Source: a virus. Taken from it: DNA of 64,000 bases. The notes under the pieces were generated by a model. That model made no database searches. It was not told the DNA's origin and saw only the letters and a program-made list of their open reading frames with translations. Location of the stretch: positions 1-64,000 of the IMG/VR virus record IMGVR_UViG_3300046512_000174. One strand, given 5' to 3'. The position numbers and the translations under genes were made by a program. This document shows, piece after piece, positions 25,394 through 33,904 of this stretch. Every line of letters begins with the position of its first letter. Within the stretch, counting starts at the first letter, position 1.

Positions 25394-26398
25394 TTAAATG
25401 GCGAATTCTTCTTCACGCATTGCCCAGAACGGCAATTTGGCTTCGAGCATGTCGCCTTCGGCGGCGCCCAGCCAAAGGTTGTTCTGCTCGCAGTGGATCA
25501 GCCGAGCCAAGTCGCGCTTGTAAAGGCGGCGACCGCGCTCGATCTGGAAGTCATTCAGGTAGTGGACGGCCACGTCATACGGGCGCCCTTTCTGTGCGGC
25601 GATAAAAGCGAACCCACGCGGTGCGTCGCGTCCGTACAGGCCTCGGAGGATGTCCAGATACCACGCGGCCTGAACTTCGTAGCGGCGCTGGGCGATGGTT
25701 TTGCCGAAGCCTTCGAGACTCACGTCGTCGGTGGTCTTGAGGTCGACAACCCACATACCGTCATGAGTGATGGCGTCAGTTCGGCATTTTCGCAAAACCG
25801 GCACCTTGACCACTTTCTGGGTGTCATGGTCGATGTAGTCTTCCTCAGTCTCGAGGAAAAACGATCGCTCTACCGTGGCGCCGCTCAACAGGCCGCCGGC
25901 CCATGGGTCACGATCGACTGCGCGCAGCATGCCGAGCATGCCTTTATAGTCCTTTGCCGGGATGGCGATCTTTCCGACCATGCTTTCTTCATGCATTTGC
26001 TTGAGGAAATAGATGATCTTTTCACGCGGGTAGCCGGCTTCCTCTACCAGTCGGCGCGCCAACTCAGGCTTGGATCCGCCAGTCATCAGCGACTCATCGA
26101 TCAGGACGCGCTTCATGTCGTCGACCGTGTCCAGTGCTTGAGGGAAGGCTGACTTGTCGAAGTCGACCGCGTAGGTCTTTTCGAAGGTGCCCGGCTCTAA
26201 AACCAGCTTGTGGGTGCCGTCACCAACAGCAAAGCAGTGCTTGAATTCCTGCTCCTCGCGATCCGGGTTGATGTACTGATCCCAGTAGTTCAAGCCGCTG
26301 ACAGCGATCGCATCCAGCTTGCTTTTACTGACCCCGGGGCCGGAATGGTACTCATCGTTTGTAAGCACGACTTCGCCGTGCAGTTTGGGTAGGTTCAA
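25394..26398 (-). CDS. RecE-like PD-(D/E)XK exonuclease
   Basis: A 334-residue protein from TTG 26398. The longest frame begins at TTG 26443, but that codon lies inside the predicted promoter, so the shorter start is preferred. The nuclease core is CRTDAITHDGMWVVDLKTTDD (about D208, D219, K221), followed by EVQAAWYLDIL with the helical Q/Y motif of this superfamily. The N-terminal EYHSGPGVSKSKLDAI pattern is common in phage RecE-like enzymes. It makes 3' single-strand tails for recombination. It is the first gene of the leftward early operon. Confidence 0.82.
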   Translation of the reverse strand: MNLPKLHGEVVLTNDEYHSGPGVSKSKLDAIAVSGLNYWDQYINPDREEQEFKHCFAVGDGTHKLVLEPGTFEKTYAVDFDKSAFPQALDTVDDMKRVLIDESLMTGGSKPELARRLVEEAGYPREKIIYFLKQMHEESMVGKIAIPAKDYKGMLGMLRAVDRDPWAGGLLSGATVERSFFLETEEDYIDHDTQKVVKVPVLRKCRTDAITHDGMWVVDLKTTDDVSLEGFGKTIAQRRYEVQAAWYLDILRGLYGRDAPRGFAFIAAQKGRPYDVAVHYLNDFQIERGRRLYKRDLARLIHCEQNNLWLGAAEGDMLEAKLPFWAMREEEFAI

Positions 26399-26430
26399 GG
26401 TCTGATCTCGGTTGAACTCTGGAGGTGCGC

Positions 26431-26460
26431 AGAATACGCGCAAATTTGATTAACGCGCAA
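26431..26460 (-). promoter_or_regulatory. Leftward early (recombination operon) promoter
   Basis: Minus-strand -35 TTGCGC (26455-26460), N18, -10 TATTCT (26431-26436). The spacer is almost wholly occupied by operator site 3. Transcription would start near 26424, upstream of the chosen nuclease start. Confidence 0.65.
26436..26453. promoter_or_regulatory. Operator site 3, recombination operon
   Basis: On the minus strand TTAATCAAATTTGCGCGT: one good half site (TTAATCAAAT) and a weaker second half. An inverted copy of CGTTAATCAAAT stands about 90 bp away (site 4), placing the two divergent promoters under the same operator type. Confidence 0.65.
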
Positions 26461-26527
26461 GTCATCACGACCATTTTTGTGCAGCTTATATAGTTTCGCT
26501 TTTTTCGTGCCGGGGGCGATTTATTCG

Positions 26528-26556
26528 TTACACCCGTTAATCAAATCCGATACACT
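26528..26556 (+). promoter_or_regulatory. Rightward early promoter (HTH/replication operon) with operator site 4
   Basis: -35 TTACAC (26528-26533), N17, -10 TACACT (26551-26556). Operator-like TTAATCAAATCCGATACA (26537-26554) fills the spacer and overlaps the -10. Together with site 3 it forms a divergent control region about 130 bp long between the nuclease and HTH genes. Confidence 0.65.
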
Positions 26557-26586
26557 TGGCCGGCAGTCAATCGAGTGAGCACTACC

Positions 26587-26832
26587 ATGAACGAACAGAA
26601 CAGAATAGAAACAGAAGGCGATGCGCCGGAGAGCTTCGATCAGATCTTCTATCAGTATCTGGATCAGCTTGAGCGTCGGGCACATGCGGTCAATATGACG
26701 TTGACCGATCTTTGTCGTGATTCTGGAGTATCGAGGGCGACCCCGGATCGTTGGCGGAAAAGTCTGCCTAAAACGATCCAGAACGTTTGCGACCTCGAAG
26801 CCATCGTTAAAAAGGCTGAGCGGAAAAAATAA
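26587..26832 (+). CDS. Small HTH regulator (Cro/repressor candidate)
   Basis: An 81-residue protein from ATG 26587; an in-frame GTG at 26575 is possible. The helix-turn-helix is MTLTDLCRDSGVSRATPDRWRKSLPKTIQNVCDLEAIVKKAE, near the C-terminus, with an acidic N-terminal 25 residues. It is the first gene behind the rightward early promoter and opposite the leftward one, the classic position of Cro or a repressor. It is the best candidate in this window for the protein that reads the 18-bp operators; no separate full-length CI-like gene is seen here. Confidence 0.72.
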   Translation: MNEQNRIETEGDAPESFDQIFYQYLDQLERRAHAVNMTLTDLCRDSGVSRATPDRWRKSLPKTIQNVCDLEAIVKKAERKK

Positions 26833-26881
26833 CCCCTAACTTTGGGGCGTGGACCTATCAATAAAGCCACGCTTGTGCCGA

Positions 26882-28543
26882 ATGAAAATTCAACCCCGCG
26901 ACTATCAGCAATCGCTGATGGATCAGGTTCGTGTTGCCTTTAGAGAGGGAAAGCGCAGTCCGTTGGTAGTTGCTGCCACCGGCGCGGGAAAGACCGTCGT
27001 GTTCAGCGCTATCGCTGACAGCGCGGCGGAAAAGGGGCATGAGGTGCTGATTCTGGCGCACCGTGACACCCTCATTAAGCAGGCCAGCGCCAAGCTCAGG
27101 CAGAACGGCGTGAAACACGGCATCATCATGGCGGGCTTCACACAAGACCTTCGCCAGAAGGTGCAGGTTGGGTCAGTGCAAACGCTGGCCCGGCGCCTGT
27201 CAAAGCTGCGCTGGAAGCCGAAACTCATCATCATCGATGAGGCCCACCTGTCCGCTGCAAAAACCTACCGCGACATCCTCAAGGCCTTCCCTGACGCGCT
27301 GGTACTGGGCTTCACGGGATCGCCGTGCCGGCTCGACAACAAGCCTCTGGGCAAAGAGGCTGGCGGCATTTATGACGACCTGATTCAGGCTATCTCCATC
27401 AAGCAGCTCATTGCGCGCGGCTTCTTGGTGCAGCCGCAGGTGTTCGGCGCCGCCGAGGCGCTGGATCTGTCCGGCATCAAAAAGAGCATGGGCGACTACG
27501 CCACCGCCGAACTGGCGGCCGTGGTGGATAAACCCAAGATCACCGGCGACGCTGTCGCGCAATACCTCAAGATCTGCCCGGATGTCCCGGCGGTGGCGTG
27601 GTGCGTAACGGTTGAGCACGCCCAGCACGTTGCTGACGCCTTCAATGCGGCGGGGATCTCGGCGCTGATGCTCTGCGGCGAACACGACAGCGATTACCGC
27701 GACAAGGCGCTCAAGGCGCTGGAAACCGGTGAGATCAAGGTCATTTCTTTTGTCGGGATCTTGATCGAGGGCGTCGACCAGCCCGCGATCGGGGCAATCA
27801 TCCTGCTGCGCCCGACCATGTCCCTCGCCAGTTACCTGCAGGTGATCGGTCGCGGACTTCGCCCATACACCGATGCCAACGGTATCAAGAAAGAATGCTG
27901 CTACGTGCTTGATCACGCGGGGCTCTGGCAACGCCACGGCTTCGCTGATGAGGAACGCGAGTGGGAGCTGAACATCGAGGTCAAGAAGGGCGCCAAGAAA
28001 AAGGAAAAGGAGACAACTGTCGACCTTATCCAGTGTCGCGGCTGCTTTGCGGTTTTCTCCCCGGTACAGGCTGCCGAGGCAGGCCAGAAGCTGATTGAGG
28101 AGCGTCCGGGCTATCTCGGCGCGCCATGCTGCCCGAACTGCAAGAAGGCGATCGAGATCAAGGTCCGCAAGCTGGAGCAGGTTGATGGCGAGCTGATCAA
28201 GATCACGCCGGAAATGCGTGCGGAAATGGAGGCTGACCGCAAAAAGACATCGCTTGAGCAGCGCCGCATGCAGGGTCAGACCCAGACGCTCGAGGACCTG
28301 AAGGCCTACGGCGCGAAGATGGGCCGCTCTGCGCAGTGGGCGGAACACGTTTGGAATGCTCGCCAGCGCAAGAAAGAACCCAAGAAATCGCCGCCAGTCA
28401 TCGATCTGCCGCCGGTCCCTACCGATGAGCAGCTGGCCGTCATGACACTGGAGGAGCTGGAGAAAGTCCGCGCCGAACAGGGCTGGCCCCTCAGCTGGCC
28501 AACTGAATTTTATCGCAGCAATCAGTCGAACCTCAATTTCTAA
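26882..28543 (+). CDS. SF2 DEAH-box helicase
   Basis: A 553-residue protein from ATG 26882 (MKIQPRDYQ); GTG at 26849 would add 11 residues. Motif I is AATGAGKT (31-38), motif II DEAH (119-122), motif III FTGSP, and motif VI YLQVIGRGLRP, with the expected FVGILIEGVDQP motif V. A C-terminal zinc-ribbon-like part has CRGC and CCPNC. It probably remodels or unwinds DNA in phage replication or recombination. It lies between the HTH and SSB genes in a rightward operon. Confidence 0.88.
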   Translation: MKIQPRDYQQSLMDQVRVAFREGKRSPLVVAATGAGKTVVFSAIADSAAEKGHEVLILAHRDTLIKQASAKLRQNGVKHGIIMAGFTQDLRQKVQVGSVQTLARRLSKLRWKPKLIIIDEAHLSAAKTYRDILKAFPDALVLGFTGSPCRLDNKPLGKEAGGIYDDLIQAISIKQLIARGFLVQPQVFGAAEALDLSGIKKSMGDYATAELAAVVDKPKITGDAVAQYLKICPDVPAVAWCVTVEHAQHVADAFNAAGISALMLCGEHDSDYRDKALKALETGEIKVISFVGILIEGVDQPAIGAIILLRPTMSLASYLQVIGRGLRPYTDANGIKKECCYVLDHAGLWQRHGFADEEREWELNIEVKKGAKKKEKETTVDLIQCRGCFAVFSPVQAAEAGQKLIEERPGYLGAPCCPNCKKAIEIKVRKLEQVDGELIKITPEMRAEMEADRKKTSLEQRRMQGQTQTLEDLKAYGAKMGRSAQWAEHVWNARQRKKEPKKSPPVIDLPPVPTDEQLAVMTLEELEKVRAEQGWPLSWPTEFYRSNQSNLNF

Positions 28544-28555
28544 GGTAACCACACC

Positions 28556-29014
28556 ATGTCATCCGTAAACAGCGTCACCATCGTCGGTCGTGTCGGTCAG
28601 GATCCAGAAATCCGCTTCCTGCCGAACGGCGACGCGATCTGCAACCTGTCCGTGGCCACCAGCAAGCAATGGCTCGACAAGGCATCTGGCGAAAAGAAGG
28701 AAAAAACTGAGTGGCATCGCATCGTGCTGTTCGGGAAAACCGCCGAGCTGGCGGGCAAGTGGACCAAGAAGGGCACCGTGGTTTATGTCCGAGGCGAGCT
28801 GGAAACCCGCGAGTGGGAGAAAGACGGCATCAAGCGCTACACCACCGAGATCAAAGCGCTCGACTTCGATCCGTTCATCAGCGGCGTCAAGGCCGAGCCG
28901 AACCAGACTCAAAGTCGTGACGGTAACAATCAGACCTCGCAGCAACGTTCTCAGGCCGCCCCGCAGCAATCCGCGCCGCCGCCGAAGGACAAAAATGACG
29001 ATATTCCGTTCTGA
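28556..29014 (+). CDS. ssb: Single-stranded DNA-binding protein
   Basis: A 152-residue SSB. OB-fold residues 1-110 ([39 protein letters not shown] ... [41 protein letters not shown]) are complete. A Gln/Ser/Pro linker leads to the acidic tip KNDDIPF that recruits partner enzymes. One GGTAACC heptamer, the motif of the array at 48.4-48.9 kb, overlaps its ribosome binding region at 28544. Confidence 0.95.
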   Translation: MSSVNSVTIVGRVGQDPEIRFLPNGDAICNLSVATSKQWLDKASGEKKEKTEWHRIVLFGKTAELAGKWTKKGTVVYVRGELETREWEKDGIKRYTTEIKALDFDPFISGVKAEPNQTQSRDGNNQTSQQRSQAAPQQSAPPPKDKNDDIPF

Positions 29015-29016
29015 CG

Positions 29017-29049
29017 CCGCCCCGCATTGAGCAATGGAGGGGCGGTTTT
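29017..29049 (+). terminator. Intrinsic terminator after ssb
   Basis: CCGCCCC (29017-29023) pairs with GGGGCGG (29039-29045), with an inner CATTG/CAATG stem, followed by TTTT. It likely reduces read-through to the downstream small genes. Confidence 0.75.
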
Positions 29050-29086
29050 CCACTCTGGGGCCTCCCCTCCTACAAGGAAGCCGTAA

Positions 29087-29308
29087 ATGAAAGACAGTAT
29101 TTTGCAGGCGTACCAAGACGAGCGCGATAGCTCGCATCCGGACAGCAAAGCTCCTGCGCTGACGGCGCATGATCACGCGGTTGCTGCCATTGCTGCGCTG
29201 TATTCCGAGAATGACCTACGGCAGGCAGCGGCAATGCGTGGCGCATACGAGCGCAAGCAGCGCCGCGAAGGTCTCGCGGCCCAGCGCAAAGCGAAGGCTG
29301 TCAAATGA
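29087..29308 (+). CDS. Small basic phage protein, unknown
   Basis: A 73-residue protein with a good SD (AAGGA). It has a central Ala-rich helix (AHDHAVAAIAALYSENDLRQAAAM) and a strongly basic end (ERKQRREGLAAQRKAKAVK) that could bind nucleic acid. It overlaps the next gene by 4 nt. I do not recognise the family. Confidence 0.65.
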   Translation: MKDSILQAYQDERDSSHPDSKAPALTAHDHAVAAIAALYSENDLRQAAAMRGAYERKQRREGLAAQRKAKAVK

Positions 29309-29634
29309 GCCCGGTTATCCTTTGTCCACGGGTTGAAGGCTACGAAACCCTTGAAAGCGTGCTCGACGCCGCGTATGCGCAAGCTGCGCATGGCAAGGGC
29401 AAAGAACGTCACGCCAATGACCTGCCGTTTCACAAGCAGCGTATGCAGTCGATCAGCGATCTGCTCGACTCCGATGAGGGCATGGCTTATCAGGTCATCA
29501 AGAAAATGACCGAAGGCCTGCAATTCACGGATCCGGCCGCGCGCGAGAAAGAATTGCTCGGTGCCATCGTCTACATCGCCGGTATCGTCGTCCGCCAGCG
29601 TCAGTCTTTGGCGGGCACACCCGATGGCCAGTGA
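29305..29634 (+). CDS. Conserved phage protein upstream of the VRR-NUC gene
   Basis: A 109-residue protein (MSPVILCPRVEGYETLESVLDAAYAQAAHGKGKERHANDLPFHKQRMQSISDLL). It is helical with a conserved-looking GKGKERHAN...PFxxQ motif. It overlaps the nuclease start by 11 nt. It is frequently paired with VRR-NUC genes in Pseudomonas phages as far as I recall, so a shared process is plausible; the biochemical role is unknown. Confidence 0.65.
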   Translation: MSPVILCPRVEGYETLESVLDAAYAQAAHGKGKERHANDLPFHKQRMQSISDLLDSDEGMAYQVIKKMTEGLQFTDPAAREKELLGAIVYIAGIVVRQRQSLAGTPDGQ

Positions 29635-30070
29635 AGGCGTAATCCAGAAAGAGATCATCGGTGCCCTCGGCTTCCTTTCTCGCTTATTCCGCCTGAATGG
29701 CGGCAAAGCTTGGATGTCAAACCTCGGTCCAAAGGGCGTTATAACACTCCCTGACGGTTCCAAACTGATCAAGGCGCCGCGCCCGGTCGGACTCGGCTTC
29801 ACCATGACCAACGGTGACAGCGTTCCGGGGCAAAGCGACCTTGGCGGCTGGACCAAGGTGACCATAACGCCGGAGATGGTTGGCAAAGACATTGCCGTTT
29901 TTACCGCCATTGAAACCAAGCGCTCGAAGGGCGGAAAGGCATCCGACGACCAGCTCAATTTCGTCGACCAAGTGCAGCGCCAAGGCGGTATCGCGGGCAT
30001 TGCCAATAGCGTCGACGCCGCTCGTAAAATTATTGAGCAATGGGCTAGTAAAATCGGCGCTATTTTGTAG
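29624..30070 (+). CDS. VRR-NUC domain nuclease
   Basis: A 148-residue protein from ATG 29624; a longer frame from 29561 has no support. The core is VPGQSDLGGWTKVTIT..., then FTAIETKRSKGGKASDDQLNFVDQVQRQGGIAGIANSVDAARK, giving the D...ExK nuclease residues and the Q/GG motifs of the VRR-NUC family. These resolve or process branched DNA. It lies just upstream of the primase-helicase with a long structured gap between. Confidence 0.87.
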   Translation: MASEGVIQKEIIGALGFLSRLFRLNGGKAWMSNLGPKGVITLPDGSKLIKAPRPVGLGFTMTNGDSVPGQSDLGGWTKVTITPEMVGKDIAVFTAIETKRSKGGKASDDQLNFVDQVQRQGGIAGIANSVDAARKIIEQWASKIGAIL

Positions 30071-30250
30071 TATCATCGCGACGCTTCCTATTGCTTAAAG
30101 TGTTGTGGCCCGGGCTTGGGCCGTGTTGTTGTGGGCTAGGGTCCGGTTAGCTCCCGAACTCGAAAAGCGCATCCTGATGGCGCCGCCCATTTTTTTTATC
30201 AGTCAGACTTCAGGGGTCAGGATGAACACTTTAATGGGCGGGGACATTCA
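30071..30250 (+). promoter_or_regulatory. Structured leader before the primase-helicase gene
   Basis: This 180-nt gap holds several potential stems. GGCCC/GGGCC (30107-30122) comes first. TGGGC (30132-30136) pairs with GCCCA (30185-30189) and encloses a GCG-CATC/GATG-GCGC hairpin, directly before eight T (30190-30197). Alternatively CCGCCCATT (30183-30191) pairs perfectly with AATGGGCGG (30233-30241), which carries the SD of the primase gene. The two folds exclude each other, as in an attenuator or riboregulator. No open frame of note is present. Confidence 0.5.
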
Positions 30251-33130
30251 ATGAATGACCACGCGGCAATCAACAAGTTCCTAGAAGCAATGGCGGAACA
30301 AGACATCGTTCCGAGCCAGAACCTTAATTTCGAAGGAAAGCTTGAGCGTTTCCACGTTCAGGGTGATGCCCTCGGCAGCCGAAACGGCTGGGCTATCCTT
30401 CACATCGACAGCGCACCGGCCGGTCAGTTCGGTTGCAACAAGCGTTACGGCGATCATAAGTTCTCTTGGAGCGCTGGCATCAGTGCCACTCCGATGACTG
30501 AAGCCGAAAAGAAAAAACAGCGTGAAGACTGGGCAAAGCAGAAGGCAGAAACAGAGAAGCGCCGCGCTGCTGAGCGTGATGCTGCCGCTGTTCGAGCGCA
30601 GTCCGTCTGGGACGCCAGCGCACCAGCCACTGATGATCATCCGTACCTCGTTCGGAAGGGCGTCAAGGCGCACGGCCTGCGCGTGGGCAAGTGGGAATTC
30701 ATCAATGCCGATACCGGTGAAGTAACCTGTCTGACCAATCAGGCGCTGCTGGTTCCGCTGAGCGACAAGACCCGAAAAATTCACAGCCTGCAGGGCATTT
30801 TCCCCGGCAAAATCCTTGGTCGCGGCGAAGGTGCGCGCGATAAGGACTACCTGAAAAATGGCGCCAAGATTGGCATGTTTCACGCCATCGGCAAGCCGCA
30901 GATGGTCGACGGCAACCCGGTATTCGTTATCTGCGAAGGCTATGCCACCGGCGCATCCATCCATGAAGAAACCAACCATCTGGTGCTGGTCACTTTCGAT
31001 GTGACCAACCTGCTCACGGTTGCCAAGGCGATCCGCGACAGCAAGCCTGATGCGATCATCGTGTTTGCCGTCGATAACGATGTCTGGACCAAAAAGCCAG
31101 TCGAAAACCCGGGCGTCCATTACGCAACGATCGCGGCAAAAGCCGTTGGCGGGCTGCTGGCCATTCCGCCATTCGTCCATGCCGATGGCACCCAAGATTC
31201 GGCCGGCAAGTGGTCTGGCCCCACTGACTTCAATGATTTGCAGGTGCGTGATGGTGCTGGCGCGATAAAGGCCATCTTCGACGACGTCATTGCAAACCGA
31301 AGCCTGCCGCCAGAGCCCGAGCCAGAACCTCCGATGCCTTGGGAGGACGGTCCACCCGACTACCTCACCGAAGACATCCCGCCGGCGGCATTGGATGATT
31401 CAGCCGATAGCGCATCATCTCCACCGGCAGAGCCACCAGCGGCGGCAAGCGGCGGCCCGAAAGACCCGATTGTCCCCGCTGAAAAGGATGAAGACGATCT
31501 GGTCAAGAATGCCCACTTCACGATCCTCGGTTACGATGGGCAGACCTATTTCCTGTTCCAGCACGAAAAGAAACAGGTGCTGGAGATCACCAAAAAGGAC
31601 CTGAGCGATGTTGGCCTGATCGAGCTGGCCGACCTTTACTGGTGGGAGATGAATTTCGGCAACGGCAACGGCGGGATCGACAAAAAGGCCGTTGCTCAGT
31701 GGCTGTTCCGCACGGCGAACGGTCGCGGTATCTACGATCCTTCGCGGATCCGTGGGCGTGGTGCATGGGCTGATAAAGGGCGCGCGGTGTTCCACCACGG
31801 CTCCTACCTGACCGTAAATGGCGAGCACACCGACATCACCGCCATCAAATCAGCCTACGTCTACCCGATGGCGCGCGAACTGCCGCAGCCGTCAGAGACG
31901 CCGCTGACCGATGCGGAAGGCGACCATCTCGTCGGCGTTGCCGATATGGTCCGCTGGAACATGCCGGGCAGCGCGGCGCTGATGGCCGGCTTCGTGATGC
32001 TGGCTCCGATCTGCGGTGCGCTGACATGGCGTCCCCACATCTGGCTGACAGGCGTGGCCGGCTCTGGCAAGTCAACCGTTCAGAACAAGTTCTGCGCGGC
32101 CCTGCTGCGTGGTGTTGGCCAGTACTACTCTGGCGACAGTACAGAGGCCGGTATCCGTCAAGATCTCAAGGCAGACGCGCTGCCGGTGCTGATCGATGAG
32201 GCTGAATCGAACAACGAGCGCGACAAGCAGCGGATCGAGAACGTCATCGGCCTGATCCGGAAAACCTCGACCGAGTCGCAGATGCACACGGCCAAGGGCA
32301 CCGTTTCCGGAAACAGCCAGCACTTCCAAATCAGGTCGATGTTCTGTCTGGCTTCGATCAACGTCAACCTGCCGACCAAGGCCGATATCGACCGCCTGAC
32401 CATCCTCTCGATCAAGAAGGCAAAAGAGGGTGACGTCGACAACTGGCCTGAGCTTGAGGCTGAGCTGAACAAGATTGATCAGGACGAAACCATGTCCAGC
32501 CGGCTGTTGGCCCGCGCGCTAAAGCTGATGCCGGTGATCCTCGAATCGGTGAAGGTGTTCCGCAAGGCCGCCGCCATCCACTTCAAGGACCAGCGCTATG
32601 GTGACCAGTTCGGCACCCTGCTGGCGGGCTGCTGGTGTCTGATGAAAAGCTACGTGCCGCAGGAATATGAGGCACTGGCCATGATCAAGGGCTACAACTG
32701 GCAGGAGCACACCGAAGATCAGGATCAGGATGACTCGGCCAAGGCGCTTGAGGCGCTGCTGAGCGCGAAGATTCGCCTGCCGGGCAATCTAGGTGACCTG
32801 ACGGTCTACGAGCTGATACGCGAGTCGACAACGTCGTTCCGTCACGGTGGCGGCGTTGATATGGACGTGGCCGACCAAACGCTGCGCCGTCACGGGATCC
32901 TCGTCGAGAGCGGGCGCCTGTTGTTCGGTACCGGCGTGAGCAACCTCAAAGAGCTGATCGCCAAGATGCCAGCCATCACCAACTTGCGCGACCAGCTGCT
33001 GCGAGTGAAGGACGCCGATCGAGTGGGCACCAAGAGCTTCAACGGTACCAAGTCAAAGTGCGTGTCTATCCCTCTAGTTCCGATCCTCGGCGAGGCAAAC
33101 AAGGAGGAGGACGACGGCAAGCCGTTCTGA
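30251..33130 (+). CDS. Primase-helicase (TOPRIM plus ATPase)
   Basis: A 959-residue protein. The N-terminal region (1-200) is a DNA-binding/primase-associated part without an obvious Cys4 zinc finger. TOPRIM motifs follow at E229 (FVICEGYATGAS) and D275-N-D277 (FAVDNDV). A Pro/Ala-rich linker runs at about 355-420. A DUF927-like helicase domain has Walker A GVAGSGKST (601-609) and LPVLIDEAESNN. It synthesises primers and unwinds the fork. The C-terminus KEEDDGKPF resembles an SSB tip. Expression may be controlled by the structured leader. Confidence 0.88.
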   Translation: MNDHAAINKFLEAMAEQDIVPSQNLNFEGKLERFHVQGDALGSRNGWAILHIDSAPAGQFGCNKRYGDHKFSWSAGISATPMTEAEKKKQREDWAKQKAETEKRRAAERDAAAVRAQSVWDASAPATDDHPYLVRKGVKAHGLRVGKWEFINADTGEVTCLTNQALLVPLSDKTRKIHSLQGIFPGKILGRGEGARDKDYLKNGAKIGMFHAIGKPQMVDGNPVFVICEGYATGASIHEETNHLVLVTFDVTNLLTVAKAIRDSKPDAIIVFAVDNDVWTKKPVENPGVHYATIAAKAVGGLLAIPPFVHADGTQDSAGKWSGPTDFNDLQVRDGAGAIKAIFDDVIANRSLPPEPEPEPPMPWEDGPPDYLTEDIPPAALDDSADSASSPPAEPPAAASGGPKDPIVPAEKDEDDLVKNAHFTILGYDGQTYFLFQHEKKQVLEITKKDLSDVGLIELADLYWWEMNFGNGNGGIDKKAVAQWLFRTANGRGIYDPSRIRGRGAWADKGRAVFHHGSYLTVNGEHTDITAIKSAYVYPMARELPQPSETPLTDAEGDHLVGVADMVRWNMPGSAALMAGFVMLAPICGALTWRPHIWLTGVAGSGKSTVQNKFCAALLRGVGQYYSGDSTEAGIRQDLKADALPVLIDEAESNNERDKQRIENVIGLIRKTSTESQMHTAKGTVSGNSQHFQIRSMFCLASINVNLPTKADIDRLTILSIKKAKEGDVDNWPELEAELNKIDQDETMSSRLLARALKLMPVILESVKVFRKAAAIHFKDQRYGDQFGTLLAGCWCLMKSYVPQEYEALAMIKGYNWQEHTEDQDQDDSAKALEALLSAKIRLPGNLGDLTVYELIRESTTSFRHGGGVDMDVADQTLRRHGILVESGRLLFGTGVSNLKELIAKMPAITNLRDQLLRVKDADRVGTKSFNGTKSKCVSIPLVPILGEANKEEDDGKPF

Positions 33131-33145
33131 CCATTCGGAAACGAC

Positions 33146-33170
33146 AAAGCCCGCAAATGCGGGCTTTTTT
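33146..33170. terminator. Intrinsic terminator at the end of the replication operon
   Basis: Stem AAAGCCCGC/GCGGGCTTT with loop AAAT and six T on the + strand. It separates the rightward replication operon from the convergent leftward accessory genes. Confidence 0.9.
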
Positions 33171-33181
33171 GTGGGCAGGAT

Positions 33182-33397
33182 TCAGTCTGGCTTGATCGGT
33201 CGACCCAGCATCCCGAAGTCAGCCCAGAGTGCTTCACGCTCTCCGCAGTGTGTGCATTCGCGGATTTTCATGCTGATGTATCGAACCCATATGTGTTTCC
33301 CGGGGCAGGGCGCTCCGTTCGGACGCCACTCCCAGATATCCGTGTTCGGGATCTCGGCTACGGCGCCGGGCGTCCATTTATCTACTTTGAATTGCAT
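33182..33397 (-). CDS. Small zinc-binding-type protein, unknown
   Basis: A 71-residue protein from ATG 33397 (MQFKVDKWTPG), with GGGG 6 nt upstream. The longer frame would run through a terminator hairpin. It has a Trp-rich middle (DIWEWRPNGAPCPGKHIWVRY) and a Cys pair plus one more Cys (CPGK, RECTHCGER) suggesting metal binding. It is the last gene of the first accessory unit. Confidence 0.7.
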   Translation of the reverse strand: MQFKVDKWTPGAVAEIPNTDIWEWRPNGAPCPGKHIWVRYISMKIRECTHCGEREALWADFGMLGRPIKPD

Positions 33398-33409
33398 TGC
33401 GTACCCCAT

Positions 33410-33433
33410 AAAAAAGCCCGGCACTGGCCGGGC
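33410..33433 (-). terminator. Intrinsic terminator between accessory genes
   Basis: Minus-strand stem GCCCGGC/GCCGGGC with a 4-nt loop and six T. It lies 13 nt before the start of the following leftward gene. Confidence 0.85.
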
Positions 33434-33449
33434 GGTCTGCAGGTCGGCG

Positions 33450-33734
33450 TTACGGGATCCAGACCTGCCAAGTGAAGTCGGTCCAGTCGGCATGCTCGAC
33501 GAGGGCCTTTTCCAGTTCGGCTTTGGCGAAGGCCGCTGCCGACCAATATGGCATCACGCTGGTGTCCATGTTCAGGCGGATCACCGGGCGCTGTGTGGCA
33601 CCGGGCTCGAACGGAAGGTCGATGATGAGGCGGATGTGCCATCGGCGCTGCGAGTTGGTGAAGGTGCGAGGCCCAACAAACACGCCAACGCCCTGCTTGT
33701 GCTTGCTGTGGACAAAATTACTCAGGTGCCTCAT
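33450..33734 (-). CDS. Hypothetical phage protein
   Basis: A 94-residue protein from ATG 33734 with SD AGGAGG. The start overlaps the stop of the small gene upstream. A beta-rich middle (HIRLIIDLPFEPGATQRPVIRLNMDTSV) and a helical acidic C-terminus (AFAKAELEKALVEHADWTDFTWQVWIP) are visible. Family not recognised. Confidence 0.68.
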   Translation of the reverse strand: MRHLSNFVHSKHKQGVGVFVGPRTFTNSQRRWHIRLIIDLPFEPGATQRPVIRLNMDTSVMPYWSAAAFAKAELEKALVEHADWTDFTWQVWIP

Positions 33735-33904
33735 GCAGCCTCCTGACTGAAGGACCGGGCTTCCTGCCATGTTTCCCAGCGAACCTGAACCCCACGATTG
33801 GAGTAACGGCCGCGCCCGTTGACATGCAGACGTGTGACCCGGGCAATCAGGTCGACGCTGTATTTACGGCAATACCACTGTTCAAAAAGTTCGCGCTCTG
33901 TCAT
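33731..33904 (-). CDS. Small phage protein (57 aa), unknown
   Basis: MTERELFEQWYCRKYS..., ending WETWQEARSFSQEAA. ATGA overlaps link it to genes on both sides. The E(L/F)FExW...W..A plan is common among small phage accessory proteins that may bind other proteins; no domain is assigned. It is too short to be found with a 60-codon cutoff, but start, SD (GAGGA) and both overlaps support it. Confidence 0.72.
   Translation of the reverse strand: MTERELFEQWYCRKYSVDLIARVTRLHVNGRGRYSNRGVQVRWETWQEARSFSQEAA

Noticed and set aside
26441-26443. TTG as start of the RecE-like nuclease
   Set aside because: It lies between the -35 and -10 of the predicted promoter, upstream of the expected transcription start; a downstream TTG (26398) is used.
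27200-28552. 450-residue antisense frame opposite the SF2 helicase
   Set aside because: Low-complexity Leu/Arg/Asp composition and no start signal; the opposite frame has complete helicase motifs.
30107-30197. tRNA or tmRNA in the primase leader
   Set aside because: No cloverleaf with T-arm or anticodon arm can be drawn; the stems fit a terminator/leader better.
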